The notes under the pieces are model-generated. The model saw nothing but the letters and a program-made list of their open reading frames with translations. It was not told the DNA's origin and did no database searches. Shown in pieces: positions 28,059 to 37,957 of a stretch of 64,000 bases of DNA. This DNA is from Fidelibacterota bacterium. GTDB lineage: Bacteria > Fidelibacterota > Marinisomatia > Marinisomatales > UBA1611. The stretch spans positions 1 through 64,000 of the forward strand of contig JABIHN010000016.1 in assembly GCA_018649625.1 (NCBI GenBank), read 5' to 3'. A program made the position numbers and the translations under genes. Every line of letters begins with the position of its first letter. The first letter of the stretch is position 1.

Positions 28059-28950
28059 GGGTATTTTCTCGAGTAAGTAATATCATAGAGCCTAGAAGTA
28101 ATACTGCACCAATAAATTGTGTAAAGCTCAACATGCGGCCACGTACGTACCAGTCTAAAAAAACAGCAGATAGTGGCCAAGTTAATTCATAAACAGATGC
28201 GTGAGATGCGGGAAGATGCTTTAGACCGTAATAATAAATAAAAAGAGCTCCGGCTCCAGTAGACATGACAATAATTACCAAAATCCGCCATTGGCGAGAT
28301 GTAAGTTCAATGGCTCCAATATCATTTGATGTAACCGAATAAATAATAAGAGCCCCAATTGCCGTTAATGAAAGCCTCAGTGCGGTCACCGTTGTGAGCG
28401 GTAAGAGATTGAGTGCGTGTTTTCCAAGAACTGTCGAACTTCCCCAACTAAAGGCTGCCAGTGTTGCTAATAATGCAGCAATTAGTGTTTTATCATTCCA
28501 ATTTGCTATGGATGTATTACCAAAAGTAACAAGGTAACCACCCAACATGGCCACCAAAGCTAACCCAATAAATCGTTGAGACAGTTTTTCTTTTAAAATA
28601 ATTGATGCCAAAGAAATGGCGAAAATCGGTTGAAGCTTTTGTAATAGAACCACAACTGACAAATCAATATAATCTAAATAACTTAGCGCTTTTGTATAAA
28701 AAAACGTACCTAATATTCCACCAAAAATGGATATCCAAAAAATGGATATCCAACCTCGTTGCCCTAGGTTTTTAATCTTAGGTAAAGCCTTGATAAGTAA
28801 AGGAAGAAATAGAATTGCGCCTAAGCTATGTTCTAGAGTAACAATTAAAAAGGCTGAAATTGTATAGAGCTCTTGTCTTAGAAATCCATCTAGACTCCAT
28901 AAAAGGGCGGCGAATACAATTGCAAGCGGTGGACCTATTTTTTGCATCAT
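28051..28950 (-). CDS. EamA/DMT-family transporter
   Basis: 299 residues with ten membrane helices in two EamA repeats. The second repeat carries 'TVTALRLSLTAIGAL' and 'ASHASVYELTWPLSAVFLDW', matching the drug/metabolite transporter superfamily, whose members export amino acids, metabolites or bases. It is the first gene of a two-transporter unit with the MFS gene. The 227-base region upstream holds the terminator of the PDZ gene and presumably this gene's promoter. Confidence 0.85.
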   Translation of the reverse strand: MMQKIGPPLAIVFAALLWSLDGFLRQELYTISAFLIVTLEHSLGAILFLPLLIKALPKIKNLGQRGWISIFWISIFGGILGTFFYTKALSYLDYIDLSVVVLLQKLQPIFAISLASIILKEKLSQRFIGLALVAMLGGYLVTFGNTSIANWNDKTLIAALLATLAAFSWGSSTVLGKHALNLLPLTTVTALRLSLTAIGALIIYSVTSNDIGAIELTSRQWRILVIIVMSTGAGALFIYYYGLKHLPASHASVYELTWPLSAVFLDWYVRGRMLSFTQFIGAVLLLGSMILLTRENTHE

Positions 28951-29110
28951 AAAAATTAAGGGAATAATTGAATTTTATTATGACTTAAATAGAAAAAATC
29001 TCTATAGTTTTCCAACAAAATTCAGGAGAGAGCCTTAGGCTTTTTAATGTGCGAGTAAGGTTTTTTTAAAGGATTTTTATAATGGTTTCTAGGCCTAAAT
29101 ATCTATATTT

Positions 29111-29155
29111 AAAAGAAAAAAAGCCCCGTTATGATGTTATATAAACGGAGCTTTT
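29111..29155 (-). terminator. Terminator of the PDZ gene
   Basis: On the minus strand AAAAGCTCCGTT pairs with AACGGGGCTTTT (one A-C mismatch in a 12-bp stem), followed by a long T-run (TTTTTTTCTTTT). It lies 23 bases after the PDZ gene stop at 29178. Confidence 0.8.
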
Positions 29156-29177
29156 CATTGGTTGTGGAGTAATATTA

Positions 29178-30095
29178 TCAGGAATCTTTTTTCAGATTTT
29201 TCATGTCTGCTTGAAGCTTCTTCATCTCATTTTTTAATATGTTTAGTTGGATTTTGAACTCGTCAATTTTTTCATTTTCATCGTGAGACTGTAAACGTTT
29301 CATCATGTGATGAGCTTTCTTAATGGGTTGATCGTCATGATCCACATTGAAGAATACATCCACATCTTCTTCATTTCGTTCCGGGTTGTTACCAAAAAAC
29401 ATCATCTTTTTTCCGGAGTTGAAACCCATATCGAACGATTGTGGGGCTTCTCCCAAGGTGACTTTCATTTTTCGTTTTCGATTCTTACGAATCACTTTTA
29501 ACTCTATTTTTGAATTGGGTTCATGTCCTCGAATTTCTTCCACCAAGTCACTTGCGTCATCTATAAGCTCTTCGGCAACGCTTAAAATAACATCACCTGC
29601 TTTCATGCCGGCTTTATCAGCAGGGCTATTTTCAATAACTTCTGTTACCAAAACACCTCCATTTTTTGCACCGAAATAATCTGCCAATTGTCCATCTAAT
29701 CCTTGAATTTGAACTCCAAGATATCCATCTCGGTTTTCTTGGTCATCACACTGCATACTTTTCATAAAAACATGGTCTTCAACATTCATATCGGTTTTTC
29801 CCATGAATTGTGCAATATTGATATCAAGACCCATTTCTTCAATTTCTTTTACGAGAGATTCCATAGCTTCTTGATTGTTTAAAGGAATTTCAAATTCTTT
29901 TTCATCTCCGTTGACTGTAATAAGTAGATTCATTGTGTTGTCGTCTATATTGACTTCTACATTCACATTTTTATCTTCTTTTTCATCGTTAGATGCAGTT
30001 ACGACCATTTTTTTCTTTATGATTGTTTTATCTTTTTTAGCGTCTGCCCATCCAATAGATAAAACCAGAAGGGTTGATAAAATCATTTTAAACAT
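29178..30095 (-). CDS. Secreted PDZ-domain protein
   Basis: 305 residues. A signal peptide (MFKMILSTLLVLSIGWADA) is followed by a charged region, then one PDZ domain at about 125-210 with 'GYLGVQIQG', 'GVLVTEVIENSPADKAGMKAGD' split across two strands, and VIRKNRKRKMKVTLG. The C-terminus (about 265-305) is a coiled coil rich in Lys/Glu. No protease domain is present, unlike HtrA or CtpA. PDZ proteins of this kind may tether C-termini in the periplasm or help a protease. It is a single gene with a good terminator. Confidence 0.78.
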   Translation of the reverse strand: MFKMILSTLLVLSIGWADAKKDKTIIKKKMVVTASNDEKEDKNVNVEVNIDDNTMNLLITVNGDEKEFEIPLNNQEAMESLVKEIEEMGLDINIAQFMGKTDMNVEDHVFMKSMQCDDQENRDGYLGVQIQGLDGQLADYFGAKNGGVLVTEVIENSPADKAGMKAGDVILSVAEELIDDASDLVEEIRGHEPNSKIELKVIRKNRKRKMKVTLGEAPQSFDMGFNSGKKMMFFGNNPERNEEDVDVFFNVDHDDQPIKKAHHMMKRLQSHDENEKIDEFKIQLNILKNEMKKLQADMKNLKKDS

Positions 30096-30165
30096 AGTAT
30101 TTCCTTTTATTTACTTAAATGGGTTAACATCAAAATCAAAGATTGGTTCCCATTGAAATGTAATA

Positions 30166-30882
30166 TTATATCATTCCTTCCCGTTTCAATGCTTTCAAAG
30201 CTTCCGTTTTGCTTAAAGTGCTTAAAGATGATTCATTATCTCGTATAAAATGAATCACTTTTTTTGCATTAATATAAGAATATTGGCGTAATGCCCAGCC
30301 AATAGCTTTTCGTATAAAAAAATCCTTTTCATGCATTCGTTTTTCACAAAAGTAAAAAAGTCGATCAGAATCTGTATTGTTTTTAAAATTCAATTGATGT
30401 AAAAGTGCAGTGCGACGTATCCACATATTCTCATGGTCGATCCATTCATCCATTACTTTACCGGACTCCGGATTATTAAAAACAACATTTCCAGAAAAAT
30501 GGCTGGCAATAGCATCTACTGTGTCCCACCAAGATTTTGTTTCAATTAATTTTTGGATAAATGGGATTGAATTGGGCGTGAAATAATTTTTATATCGTTT
30601 GCCTAGATCAAGCCCAACATATTGAAATTCTCTTTTATCCTGCGACCATAAAACAGAGAGAAGGGATTGAAGCTCACTTTCAGATTGAATATTTTGACCC
30701 TGCCACCACTCTCGTTGGAGCTTTCTTCGTAAGGTGCTTTTGATACCCAAAAATGAAAAATGTCCTTTCATATATTGAACCATACGAATGGCATTTTCGG
30801 GTTGGGAATTTGATTGAAATAAATATCTGAGCTTTTCTACTTGAAATGCAGTGTCTTCCATAAAATTAGGCTCGTCCACCAA
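30166..30882 (-). CDS. DNA alkylation repair protein, AlkD-like
   Basis: 238 residues of HEAT-like helical repeats, as in AlkD/AlkC, which remove bulky or cationic alkyl bases without flipping them. The family pattern is visible in 'LQSLLSVLWSQDKREFQYVG' early on, then 'ESKSWWDTVD'-like and 'MWIRRTALLHQL', and 'KDFFIRKAIGWALRQYS' near the end, where the conserved Trp/Asp/Arg of AlkD lie. It overlaps the upstream yqgE gene by 17 bases. A second alkylation repair gene, an AlkA-like glycosylase, is at 59.9 kb. Confidence 0.82.
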   Translation of the reverse strand: MVDEPNFMEDTAFQVEKLRYLFQSNSQPENAIRMVQYMKGHFSFLGIKSTLRRKLQREWWQGQNIQSESELQSLLSVLWSQDKREFQYVGLDLGKRYKNYFTPNSIPFIQKLIETKSWWDTVDAIASHFSGNVVFNNPESGKVMDEWIDHENMWIRRTALLHQLNFKNNTDSDRLFYFCEKRMHEKDFFIRKAIGWALRQYSYINAKKVIHFIRDNESSLSTLSKTEALKALKREGMI

Positions 30883-31420
30883 TTCCCATGGCTGAGCCTA
30901 TATCCATCCCGAGTGAGCCAATTGCTTGCTTCCACATTTGTTCAGCATTTACATTAAAAATAAAATCAGAATTAATTGTTTGCATTAACCAGTCTCCATT
31001 CTCTATCTCGCGTTCGAGCTGACCTTGTCCCCAGCCTGAATGACCCAGCATTAATTTGAATCGGATGTCTGGTTTTGTTTGAAGTTCTTTTAATACATGT
31101 TGCTGACTTGTCATTGAAATCTTATCTGAAATAGGAATAGTGCCTTCAGATGAGTAGGATGAATCATGTAAAATGATACCACGCTCTAAAAGAACTGGTC
31201 CGCCAAAAAAAATATCATTCACTAAAGAATTGATAGTATTATCGCCAATATATAGCTGTTCAAATAGTTCTTTTAAATCAGGCTCTTTGAATTGTTTGTT
31301 AATTATCATTCCCATTGCGCCATCTTTATTATGTTCGCAAATAAAAACCACAGCCTTTGAAAAATAAGGGTCAGTCATGTGGGGCATGGAGATAAGGATT
31401 TTGTTTGTTAAAGAACCCAT
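30866..31420 (-). CDS. yqgE: YqgE/AlgH-family protein (DUF179)
   Basis: 184 residues that match DUF179 along the whole length: 'KILISMPHMTDPYFSKAVVF', 'GAMGMIINKQ', 'FFGGPVLLERGIILHD', 'FKLMLGHSGWGQGQLEREI' and the closing 'GSAMGIGG'. The crystal fold is known but the molecular role is not; the AlgH name comes from an alginate-related genetic context. It is the first gene of a two-gene unit with the AlkD-like gene, and is divergent from uvrA. Confidence 0.9.
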   Translation of the reverse strand: MGSLTNKILISMPHMTDPYFSKAVVFICEHNKDGAMGMIINKQFKEPDLKELFEQLYIGDNTINSLVNDIFFGGPVLLERGIILHDSSYSSEGTIPISDKISMTSQQHVLKELQTKPDIRFKLMLGHSGWGQGQLEREIENGDWLMQTINSDFIFNVNAEQMWKQAIGSLGMDIGSAMGIGGRA

Positions 31421-31467
31421 GGCTCAAAGTACTTATTTTGGAATTCGGTGTCAATAAAAAGTATAAG

Positions 31468-31495
31468 AATCCTTTGCGGATATTTACAAAGGATT
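31468..31495. promoter_or_regulatory. 9-bp inverted repeat upstream of uvrA
   Basis: AATCCTTTG (31468-31476), a 10-base spacer, then its exact complement CAAAGGATT (31487-31495). A second small hairpin, TTGGG (31569-31573) pairing with CCCAA (31581-31585) around a 7-base loop, lies closer to the uvrA start. The longer repeat lacks a T-run and so is not a terminator; an operator is possible in the yqgE/uvrA divergent region. Confidence 0.3.
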
Positions 31496-31642
31496 ATAGA
31501 AATATAATTGGCGAATAACTCCATATTTAATCTTCATCAAAAAATTATAGAAATAAAGTAAATCGTCTTTGGGGCTAAGTCCCAATAATCTGTAAATTTA
31601 AGGATGTTCAAAATCATCACTCATTTCACTAAATAAAATAAA

Positions 31643-34486
31643 ATGCCAAAACCAACTGATAAGATAATAATTAAAGGCGCTCGCCAACATAATCTCAAAA
31701 ATATTAATATTGAGATTCCCCGGGATAAATTTGTGGTCATTACAGGATTATCTGGTTCTGGGAAATCGTCTCTTGCTTTCGACACAATCTACGCAGAAGG
31801 CCAGCGTCGATATGTAGAATCACTTTCATCTTATGCTCGACAATTCTTGGGGTTAATGGAAAAACCCGATATGGATGGCATTGAGGGATTGTCTCCCGCT
31901 ATTTCTATTGAACAAAAAGCCACCGCAAGGAATCCTCGGTCTACGGTAGGAACGGTGACTGAAATTCATGATTATTTGCGATTACTTTATGCCCATATTG
32001 GAACGCCTCATTGTTGGAAATGTAAAAAACCAATTCAAAAACAAACGGTTCAGCAAATAGTTGATATAGTAAGAAAATTTAAATCTGAAACTAAAATTCA
32101 TATTTTAGCACCTTTAATCCGAGGAAGAAAAGGTGAACATAAAGGTGTTTTAGATGAAATAAAAAAAGAAGGATTTCTTCGTGTTCGCATTGATGGTGAA
32201 GTTATGACTATTGATGATAAAATTATTTTAAATAAAAATAAAAAACATACCATTGAAGTTGTGGTTGATCGACTCATAATGAGATCTAATATTCATGAAC
32301 GCCTAACTGAGTCTATCGAATTAGCATTAAAAATTGGGAACGGTATTATCGTAGTTAATGAATTGCCCAATAAGGAGCATTTATTTTCTGAACACTTTGC
32401 TTGTCCTGCTTGTGAAGTTTCTATGGAAGAATTATCACCTCGGATGTTTTCATTTAATTCTCCTTATGGTGCTTGCCCTAAATGTGATGGATTAGGGGCT
32501 CAAATGGAAGTCGATCCAAATTTAATTGTACCGGATAAATCTAAAAGTTTAATACAGGGTGCAATTTTATCCTTAGGGGAGCAGCCTCGTGGAAATTGGT
32601 ATGGAAGTATGCTGAAAAGTTTAGCTCGAGTTTATAATTTCAACTTTACCACGCCATGGATTAAACTGGATCCAGAAGTGCGTCAGATTTTACTATTTGG
32701 AACTGGTGATAAAAAAATTAAGATGCAATATAATTCTAAAAGATGGAGCGGTACTTATTCTGGTGGTTGGGAAGGTGCGATTCCAAATTTAATGCGGCGA
32801 TACACTCAAACAAAATCGGCTGGAATTCGCAATTGGATTGAGCAATATATGAGTATGCGTCCTTGTTCCAGTTGTAAAGGAGCCCGTCTTCGCAAAGAAA
32901 CACTTGGTGTTAAAATAAATCAGAAAAACATTGGGCAAATTTCTGCTCTCTCGATCCAAAATTTAAGTGCCTTTTTTCAAAATATAGAATTGACGAAAAT
33001 GGAACATAAAATTGGAGATCAAATATTAAAAGAAATTGATCAACGATTGAGTTTTTTGGTAAATGTTGGTTTGAATTATCTAACACTAGACCGAACTGCC
33101 ACCACACTTTCTGGCGGAGAATCTCAGCGAATTCGTCTTGCAACACAAATTGGCTCTCAACTAATGGGAGTTCTATATATTTTAGATGAACCATCTATCG
33201 GACTTCACCCTCGAGATAATAATCGTTTACTCAATACATTAAAATCTTTACGAGATATTGGGAATTCAATCTTAGTTGTAGAACATGATCAAGAAACAAT
33301 TGAAGCAGCAGATTATGTAATTGATTTGGGTCCCGGTGCGGGAAAGTACGGCGGAGAAATCACTTTTGCCGGTACTCCAAAACAATTGCTTAAATCTAAG
33401 ACGTCTCTCACCGGAAAATATATTTCAGGTAAAAAACAAATTAAAATTCCCAAAGTTCGACGAAAACGGTCAAGCAATTTTTTATCATTGAAGGGAGCCA
33501 CGGGAAATAATTTGAAATCCATTGATGTGGATTTTCCTTTAGGACGGTTTATTGCAGTAACAGGTGTGTCTGGAAGCGGAAAAAGCACTTTGGTGAATGA
33601 AACATTATTGCCGGTGCTTGCAAAGGAATTAAATCGGGCAAGGACTTTTCCTTTGGGATATGAATCTATTCAGGGAATAAAGTTTTTGGATAAAGTTGTT
33701 GATATTGACCAGAAGCCAATTGGTCGAACGCCAAGATCTAATCCTGCAACTTATACAGGTGTGTTTACTTTTATTCGTGATTTATTTGCAAAACTTCCAG
33801 AATCTAAAATTAGAGGATATAAACCGGGACGCTTTTCTTTTAATGTAAAAGGAGGTCGGTGTGAATCGTGCTCTGGGGATGGAATAATTAAAATTGAAAT
33901 GAACTTTCTTCCGGATGTATATGTGACGTGTGAAGTTTGTGAAGGAAAGCGATATAATCGAGAAACATTAGAAGTGAAATATCGAGGAAAAACAATTGCT
34001 GAGGTGTTGGATATGCCTGTATCTGAAGCGTTAGAGTTTTTTAAAAGTATTCCACCTGTCTTTAAAAAATTGCAAACTTTAAATGATGTAGGATTGGGAT
34101 ATATTCATTTGGGACAACAAGCCACAACGCTTTCTGGTGGGGAAGCACAACGAGTAAAATTAGCAACAGAGCTTTCTAAAGTTTCATCTGCACGAACACT
34201 CTATATTTTAGATGAGCCAACAACAGGTTTGCATTTTGAAGATATTAAAATGCTCCTACATGTGCTTCAGCGATTGGTTGAAAGAGGTAATACTGTTTTA
34301 GTTATTGAACATAATCTGGATGTAATTAAAACAGCAGATTGGATAATTGATTTGGGGCCGGAAGGGGGCGATAGAGGTGGAAGTGTTCTTGCGATAGGTA
34401 CACCAGAAGACATTACAAAGGAAGAAGCATCTTATACCGGTTCATTTTTAAAAGAAATTTTTAATACAAAGAAAATTTCTAAATGA
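31643..34486 (+). CDS. uvrA: Excinuclease ABC subunit A
   Basis: 947 residues, the usual length. Both ABC ATPase halves are complete: the first Walker A is '[20 protein letters not shown]' and the second '[19 protein letters not shown]', each followed by a signature 'TLSGGE' and a Walker B 'YILDEP'. The zinc-binding Cys pairs are in 'CWKCKK', 'CPACEVS...CPKCDG', 'CSSCKG', 'CESCSGDG' and 'CEVCEG'. UvrA finds bulky DNA damage and loads UvrB. It is divergent from yqgE and followed after 190 bases by ruvB. Confidence 0.98.
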   Translation: MPKPTDKIIIKGARQHNLKNINIEIPRDKFVVITGLSGSGKSSLAFDTIYAEGQRRYVESLSSYARQFLGLMEKPDMDGIEGLSPAISIEQKATARNPRSTVGTVTEIHDYLRLLYAHIGTPHCWKCKKPIQKQTVQQIVDIVRKFKSETKIHILAPLIRGRKGEHKGVLDEIKKEGFLRVRIDGEVMTIDDKIILNKNKKHTIEVVVDRLIMRSNIHERLTESIELALKIGNGIIVVNELPNKEHLFSEHFACPACEVSMEELSPRMFSFNSPYGACPKCDGLGAQMEVDPNLIVPDKSKSLIQGAILSLGEQPRGNWYGSMLKSLARVYNFNFTTPWIKLDPEVRQILLFGTGDKKIKMQYNSKRWSGTYSGGWEGAIPNLMRRYTQTKSAGIRNWIEQYMSMRPCSSCKGARLRKETLGVKINQKNIGQISALSIQNLSAFFQNIELTKMEHKIGDQILKEIDQRLSFLVNVGLNYLTLDRTATTLSGGESQRIRLATQIGSQLMGVLYILDEPSIGLHPRDNNRLLNTLKSLRDIGNSILVVEHDQETIEAADYVIDLGPGAGKYGGEITFAGTPKQLLKSKTSLTGKYISGKKQIKIPKVRRKRSSNFLSLKGATGNNLKSIDVDFPLGRFIAVTGVSGSGKSTLVNETLLPVLAKELNRARTFPLGYESIQGIKFLDKVVDIDQKPIGRTPRSNPATYTGVFTFIRDLFAKLPESKIRGYKPGRFSFNVKGGRCESCSGDGIIKIEMNFLPDVYVTCEVCEGKRYNRETLEVKYRGKTIAEVLDMPVSEALEFFKSIPPVFKKLQTLNDVGLGYIHLGQQATTLSGGEAQRVKLATELSKVSSARTLYILDEPTTGLHFEDIKMLLHVLQRLVERGNTVLVIEHNLDVIKTADWIIDLGPEGGDRGGSVLAIGTPEDITKEEASYTGSFLKEIFNTKKISK

Positions 34487-34641
34487 AGGTTATTCAATTT
34501 TGATTAAAATTTGAATTATTACTCTGTTGATATAAACGTTTCAATCTTCTTATTTTATTGCTATAAATTTATTTTTAATATTTAATCACTTTTTTTCTCT
34601 CTCTGTCTTTACGATGGCACTTTGAGATTGTATCTTTAGAG

Positions 34642-34656
34642 TCAGTTTAGAACTGA
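34642..34656. promoter_or_regulatory. Small inverted repeat upstream of ruvB
   Basis: TCAGTT, a 3-base spacer (TAG), then AACTGA, ending 20 bases before the ruvB start in a 190-base intergenic region. It could be an operator. It matches none of the LexA box types I know. Confidence 0.2.
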
Positions 34657-34675
34657 TTATCATCCAATTTAATTA

Positions 34676-35698
34676 ATGACAGAGATACATATAACCGACC
34701 CCACGCCGTTTGACGAGGACATTATTGTAGAAAAATCTCTTCGTCCATCTCAATTTGATGAATTCATTGGTCAAAAAGAATTAGTAGATAATTTGAAATT
34801 ATATATAGAAGCATCCAATGCTAGAGGAGATGCTTTAGACCACGTTCTTTTATTTGGGCCTCCAGGTTTAGGGAAAACAACTTTAGCCAATATTGTTTCT
34901 AAAGAATTGAAGTCCAATATTAAACAAGCGTCGGGTCCTGTAGTTGAGCGAGCGGGTGACTTGGCTGGCCTGATTACTAATTTAGGTCATAGAGATGTTT
35001 TTTTTATTGATGAGATTCATCGGCTCAATGCCGTTGTAGAAGAGTATTTGTATTCAGCTATGGAAGACTTCTCCATAGATATTATGATTGATAAAGGGCC
35101 AAGCGCTCGAAGTGTTCAACTTACTATTGAGCCATTTACATTAATTGGGGCAACAACAAGATTAGGGAATCTTACGTCGCCATTACGTGATAGATTCGGT
35201 GTTGTTCTTCGTGTAGATTATTATGAAGCGGAAGATTTATTTCACATTATTAATCGTTCTGCAGAAATACTGGAAGTAGAGATAGACGATGATGGTGCTA
35301 TGGAATTGGCACGTCGAGCTCGTGGAACTCCTCGCATTGCAAATCGTATATTAAGAAGGTCTCGTGATTTTGCACAGGTGAAAGCATCTGGAAAAATTGA
35401 TATTAATGTGGCAAAAGCTTCCTTGGAAAAATTAGGGATTGATGACATTGGATTAGATGATATGGATCGGAGAATTTTAGAAGTTATCATCGATAAATTT
35501 AATGGAGGTCCGGTGGGAGTTAAATCGCTTGCAGTCGCCATAGGAGAAGAAGCAGTCACAATAGAAGATGTATATGAACCATTCTTAATTAAGGAAGGGT
35601 TTTTACATAGAACAGCAAGAGGCCGAATTGCGCAAGAATCGGCCTATAAGTTATTAGGTAAAAAATTAATAAAGGATCAAAAGAGGTTATTTGAATGA
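34676..35698 (+). CDS. ruvB: Holliday junction branch migration ATPase RuvB
   Basis: 340 residues. N-terminal '[20 protein letters not shown]', Walker A '[16 protein letters not shown]', Walker B '[10 protein letters not shown]', sensor 1 '[19 protein letters not shown]', and the C-terminal winged helix (from about 260) complete the RuvB structure. The hexameric motor drives branch migration with RuvA. RuvA and RuvC are not in this window. It overlaps queA by four bases (ATGA), an arrangement (ruvB-queA) common to many bacteria. Confidence 0.97.
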   Translation: MTEIHITDPTPFDEDIIVEKSLRPSQFDEFIGQKELVDNLKLYIEASNARGDALDHVLLFGPPGLGKTTLANIVSKELKSNIKQASGPVVERAGDLAGLITNLGHRDVFFIDEIHRLNAVVEEYLYSAMEDFSIDIMIDKGPSARSVQLTIEPFTLIGATTRLGNLTSPLRDRFGVVLRVDYYEAEDLFHIINRSAEILEVEIDDDGAMELARRARGTPRIANRILRRSRDFAQVKASGKIDINVAKASLEKLGIDDIGLDDMDRRILEVIIDKFNGGPVGVKSLAVAIGEEAVTIEDVYEPFLIKEGFLHRTARGRIAQESAYKLLGKKLIKDQKRLFE

Positions 35699-36747
35699 TT
35701 AATAAAAAGAAAAAATACAAACTGGGCGATTTCAATTATCGTCTTCCTAAAAAATTTATAGCACAAGATCCCGGATCTCGTAGAGACGGTTCAAAACTGA
35801 TGGTAATTCATCGAGATACCGGAAAGATAGAGCATCGGAGCTTTCCTGATATAACAGATTACATGCGGAAAAATGATTTGCTTATTCTTAACAATACAAA
35901 AGTTTTTCCTGCAAGGTTATTTGCGACCAAAGATAGAACCGATGCAAAGGTGGAAGTCTTTTTACTTCGCGAATTAGCGAATGATCTTTGGGAAGTTATG
36001 GTAAAACCGGCTCGAAAAGTTCGAATCGGAAATAAGCTGGTATTTAAAAAGAACCTTATGTGTGATGTGATTGACAATACTGTTTCTGGGGGTCGTGTAG
36101 TCCGATTTGAACATGACAGCGATAATCTTCATGATATTATTGATAAAATTGGCATTCCCCCCCTCCCTCCCTATATTGATAGAGATGCTAATGCAAAAGA
36201 TAAAAAGCGATACCAAACAGTATATGCATCAGAACGCGGAGCAGTTGCTGCACCAACAGCTGGACTTCATTTTACCGATAAATTATTTGAAAAGGTAAAA
36301 AAGAAAGGTATAAAACTTGAAACAGTTACATTGCATATTGGGCTAGGAACTTTCCGCCCAGTTCAAGTTGAAGACCTAAATCGCCATCAAATGGATTCGG
36401 AATATTTCGAAGTATCTCCTAAAACATCCATGGCAATTAATCATGCTAAAAAACGGCATCACAAGATTATTGCCGTGGGAACATCCACAGTAAGAGCATT
36501 GGAAACCATTGCGATTTCTGGATATCAAGTAACGCCAAAGCGGGGCTGGACAGATAAATTTATTTATCCTCCGTATCAGTTTAAAATGGTAGATAAGATG
36601 ATTACCAATTTTCACATGCCTCAATCAACATTATTTATGATGGTAAGTTCATTTGCAGATAGAAAGCTGATTAAAAAAGCATATTTAGAAGCCAAGAAAA
36701 ATGATTATCGTTTTTTGAGTTATGGCGATGCCATGATCATTGTTTGA
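35695..36747 (+). CDS. queA: S-adenosylmethionine:tRNA ribosyltransferase-isomerase
   Basis: 350 residues. It transfers the ribosyl part of SAM to preQ1 in tRNA, the step before queuosine. Recognisable blocks: '[15 protein letters not shown]', '[14 protein letters not shown]', 'PLPPYI', '[13 protein letters not shown]', '[10 protein letters not shown]', and near the end '[16 protein letters not shown]'. It overlaps ruvB by four bases and is followed after 18 bases by ispD. No other queuosine gene is in the window. Confidence 0.96.
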   Translation: MINKKKKYKLGDFNYRLPKKFIAQDPGSRRDGSKLMVIHRDTGKIEHRSFPDITDYMRKNDLLILNNTKVFPARLFATKDRTDAKVEVFLLRELANDLWEVMVKPARKVRIGNKLVFKKNLMCDVIDNTVSGGRVVRFEHDSDNLHDIIDKIGIPPLPPYIDRDANAKDKKRYQTVYASERGAVAAPTAGLHFTDKLFEKVKKKGIKLETVTLHIGLGTFRPVQVEDLNRHQMDSEYFEVSPKTSMAINHAKKRHHKIIAVGTSTVRALETIAISGYQVTPKRGWTDKFIYPPYQFKMVDKMITNFHMPQSTLFMMVSSFADRKLIKKAYLEAKKNDYRFLSYGDAMIIV

Positions 36748-36765
36748 TAAAAACACCTATGTAAT

Positions 36766-37458
36766 ATGAAAGTATCTGTCATCATTCCAGCTGCTGGTTC
36801 TGGCCAAAGGTTTGGAGAAGAAAAACAATTTAAATTGCTTGATGGACGACCCTTACTTTTTCACACATTGATTCCATTTTTAAGGTCAGACTCTATTGAT
36901 GAAGTGATTGTCGTTGTGCCAGATGTTGATGTTCAATCAATGCATCGAGATCTTGTTTCGATTTCCGTTGGAAAACCAGTAAAGGTGGTGGCGGGGGGAA
37001 AGCGCCGACAGGATTCTGTAAAGAATGGTTTGATTGCATCTAATCCAGATTCACAATTAATTTGTATCCATGATGCAGCAAGGCCATTTGTGACTGACAG
37101 CTTGATTAATAAAACTATAAATGCCTGCGAAAAATTTGATGGTTCGGTGGTGGCAATTCCTGTTAGTGATACTGTGAAGTATGCTGAAAATGAAGTCATT
37201 GTGAAAACGCTTGATCGTGAAAATATTTGGCTGGCACAAACACCTCAAACATTCAATAAAGAAAAATTACTTCAAGCATTAGATAATGCTGAAACAAACC
37301 CATTGACTGGAACAGATGAATCCGTTCTTATGGAAGCCATGGGATTCTCGATTCAACTGGTGGAAGGACATCCGAATAATTTTAAAATCACAACAAAAGA
37401 TGATTGGGGACGGGCTGAAGATTTTGCCGCGCGTCAAACTCAAGGCATAGCATTATGA
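36766..37458 (+). CDS. ispD: 2-C-methyl-D-erythritol 4-phosphate cytidylyltransferase
   Basis: 230 residues. The nucleotide-binding start 'VIIPAAGSGQRFGEEKQFKL' has the GSGxR and lysine pattern; 'VAGGKRRQDSVKNGL' and 'HDAARPFVT' are also family marks. IspD adds CMP to methylerythritol phosphate in the MEP isoprenoid pathway. Its stop overlaps ispF by four bases, so IspD and IspF are coupled and probably work in series. Confidence 0.96.
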   Translation: MKVSVIIPAAGSGQRFGEEKQFKLLDGRPLLFHTLIPFLRSDSIDEVIVVVPDVDVQSMHRDLVSISVGKPVKVVAGGKRRQDSVKNGLIASNPDSQLICIHDAARPFVTDSLINKTINACEKFDGSVVAIPVSDTVKYAENEVIVKTLDRENIWLAQTPQTFNKEKLLQALDNAETNPLTGTDESVLMEAMGFSIQLVEGHPNNFKITTKDDWGRAEDFAARQTQGIAL

Positions 37459-37928
37459 CCCGGACCGGAATCGGATATGATGTTCACCAATTAGCTGATG
37501 GTGAAAAACTTATCATCGGCGGTGTAGAAATTCCATCGCCTATTGGCTCCGTGGGACATTCAGACGGTGATGCATTGATTCATGCTGTAGTAGATGCTCT
37601 TTTGGGTGCCGCAGCTTTGGGCGACATTGGTCAATTTTTTCCCAGTGAAGATGAAACTTGGAAAGGCGCTTCAAGTAGTCATTTTTTGGCTGATACTGTA
37701 AAAAGAATCGGTGATGCAGGATTTAGCATTAATAATGTGGATGCCACCATCATTCTCCAAACACCAAAATTGGCAGAATATATTTCTCAAATGAAATATA
37801 ACCTGGCCTACTCTATGCAAGTTGATGAATCACAAGTGTCGGTGAAGGCAACCACAACAGATCGTCTTGGTTTTGTAGGCGATGGCTCGGGGTGGGCGGT
37901 GCAAGCAGTGGCGACACTTATAGTTTAA
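37455..37928 (+). CDS. ispF: 2-C-methyl-D-erythritol 2,4-cyclodiphosphate synthase
   Basis: 157 residues, the typical length. 'TGIGYDVHQLADG' holds the zinc ligands Asp and His, 'GHSDGDALIHAVVDALLGA' the third His, and 'TTTDRLGFVGDGSG' the closing loop. IspF cyclises the CDP-ME 2-phosphate with loss of CMP. It is the last MEP gene before the three-gene exported cassette; ispE, which acts just before IspF in the pathway, lies 3 kb downstream. Confidence 0.97.
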   Translation: MTRTGIGYDVHQLADGEKLIIGGVEIPSPIGSVGHSDGDALIHAVVDALLGAAALGDIGQFFPSEDETWKGASSSHFLADTVKRIGDAGFSINNVDATIILQTPKLAEYISQMKYNLAYSMQVDESQVSVKATTTDRLGFVGDGSGWAVQAVATLIV

Positions 37929-37957
37929 TTCAATAAAATCCTTTAATTTCTGTGGCG

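Noticed and set aside
29031..29045. AGCCTTAGGCT palindrome followed by TTTTT in plus orientation
   Set aside because: No plus-strand gene precedes it and the loop is too short for a normal hairpin. Probably chance.
29082..29144. A 20-residue plus-strand ORF (starting MVSRPKYLYL) with an AAAGGA before it
   Set aside because: It runs through the stem of the PDZ gene terminator on the other strand, so the pattern is better explained by that terminator than by a small protein.
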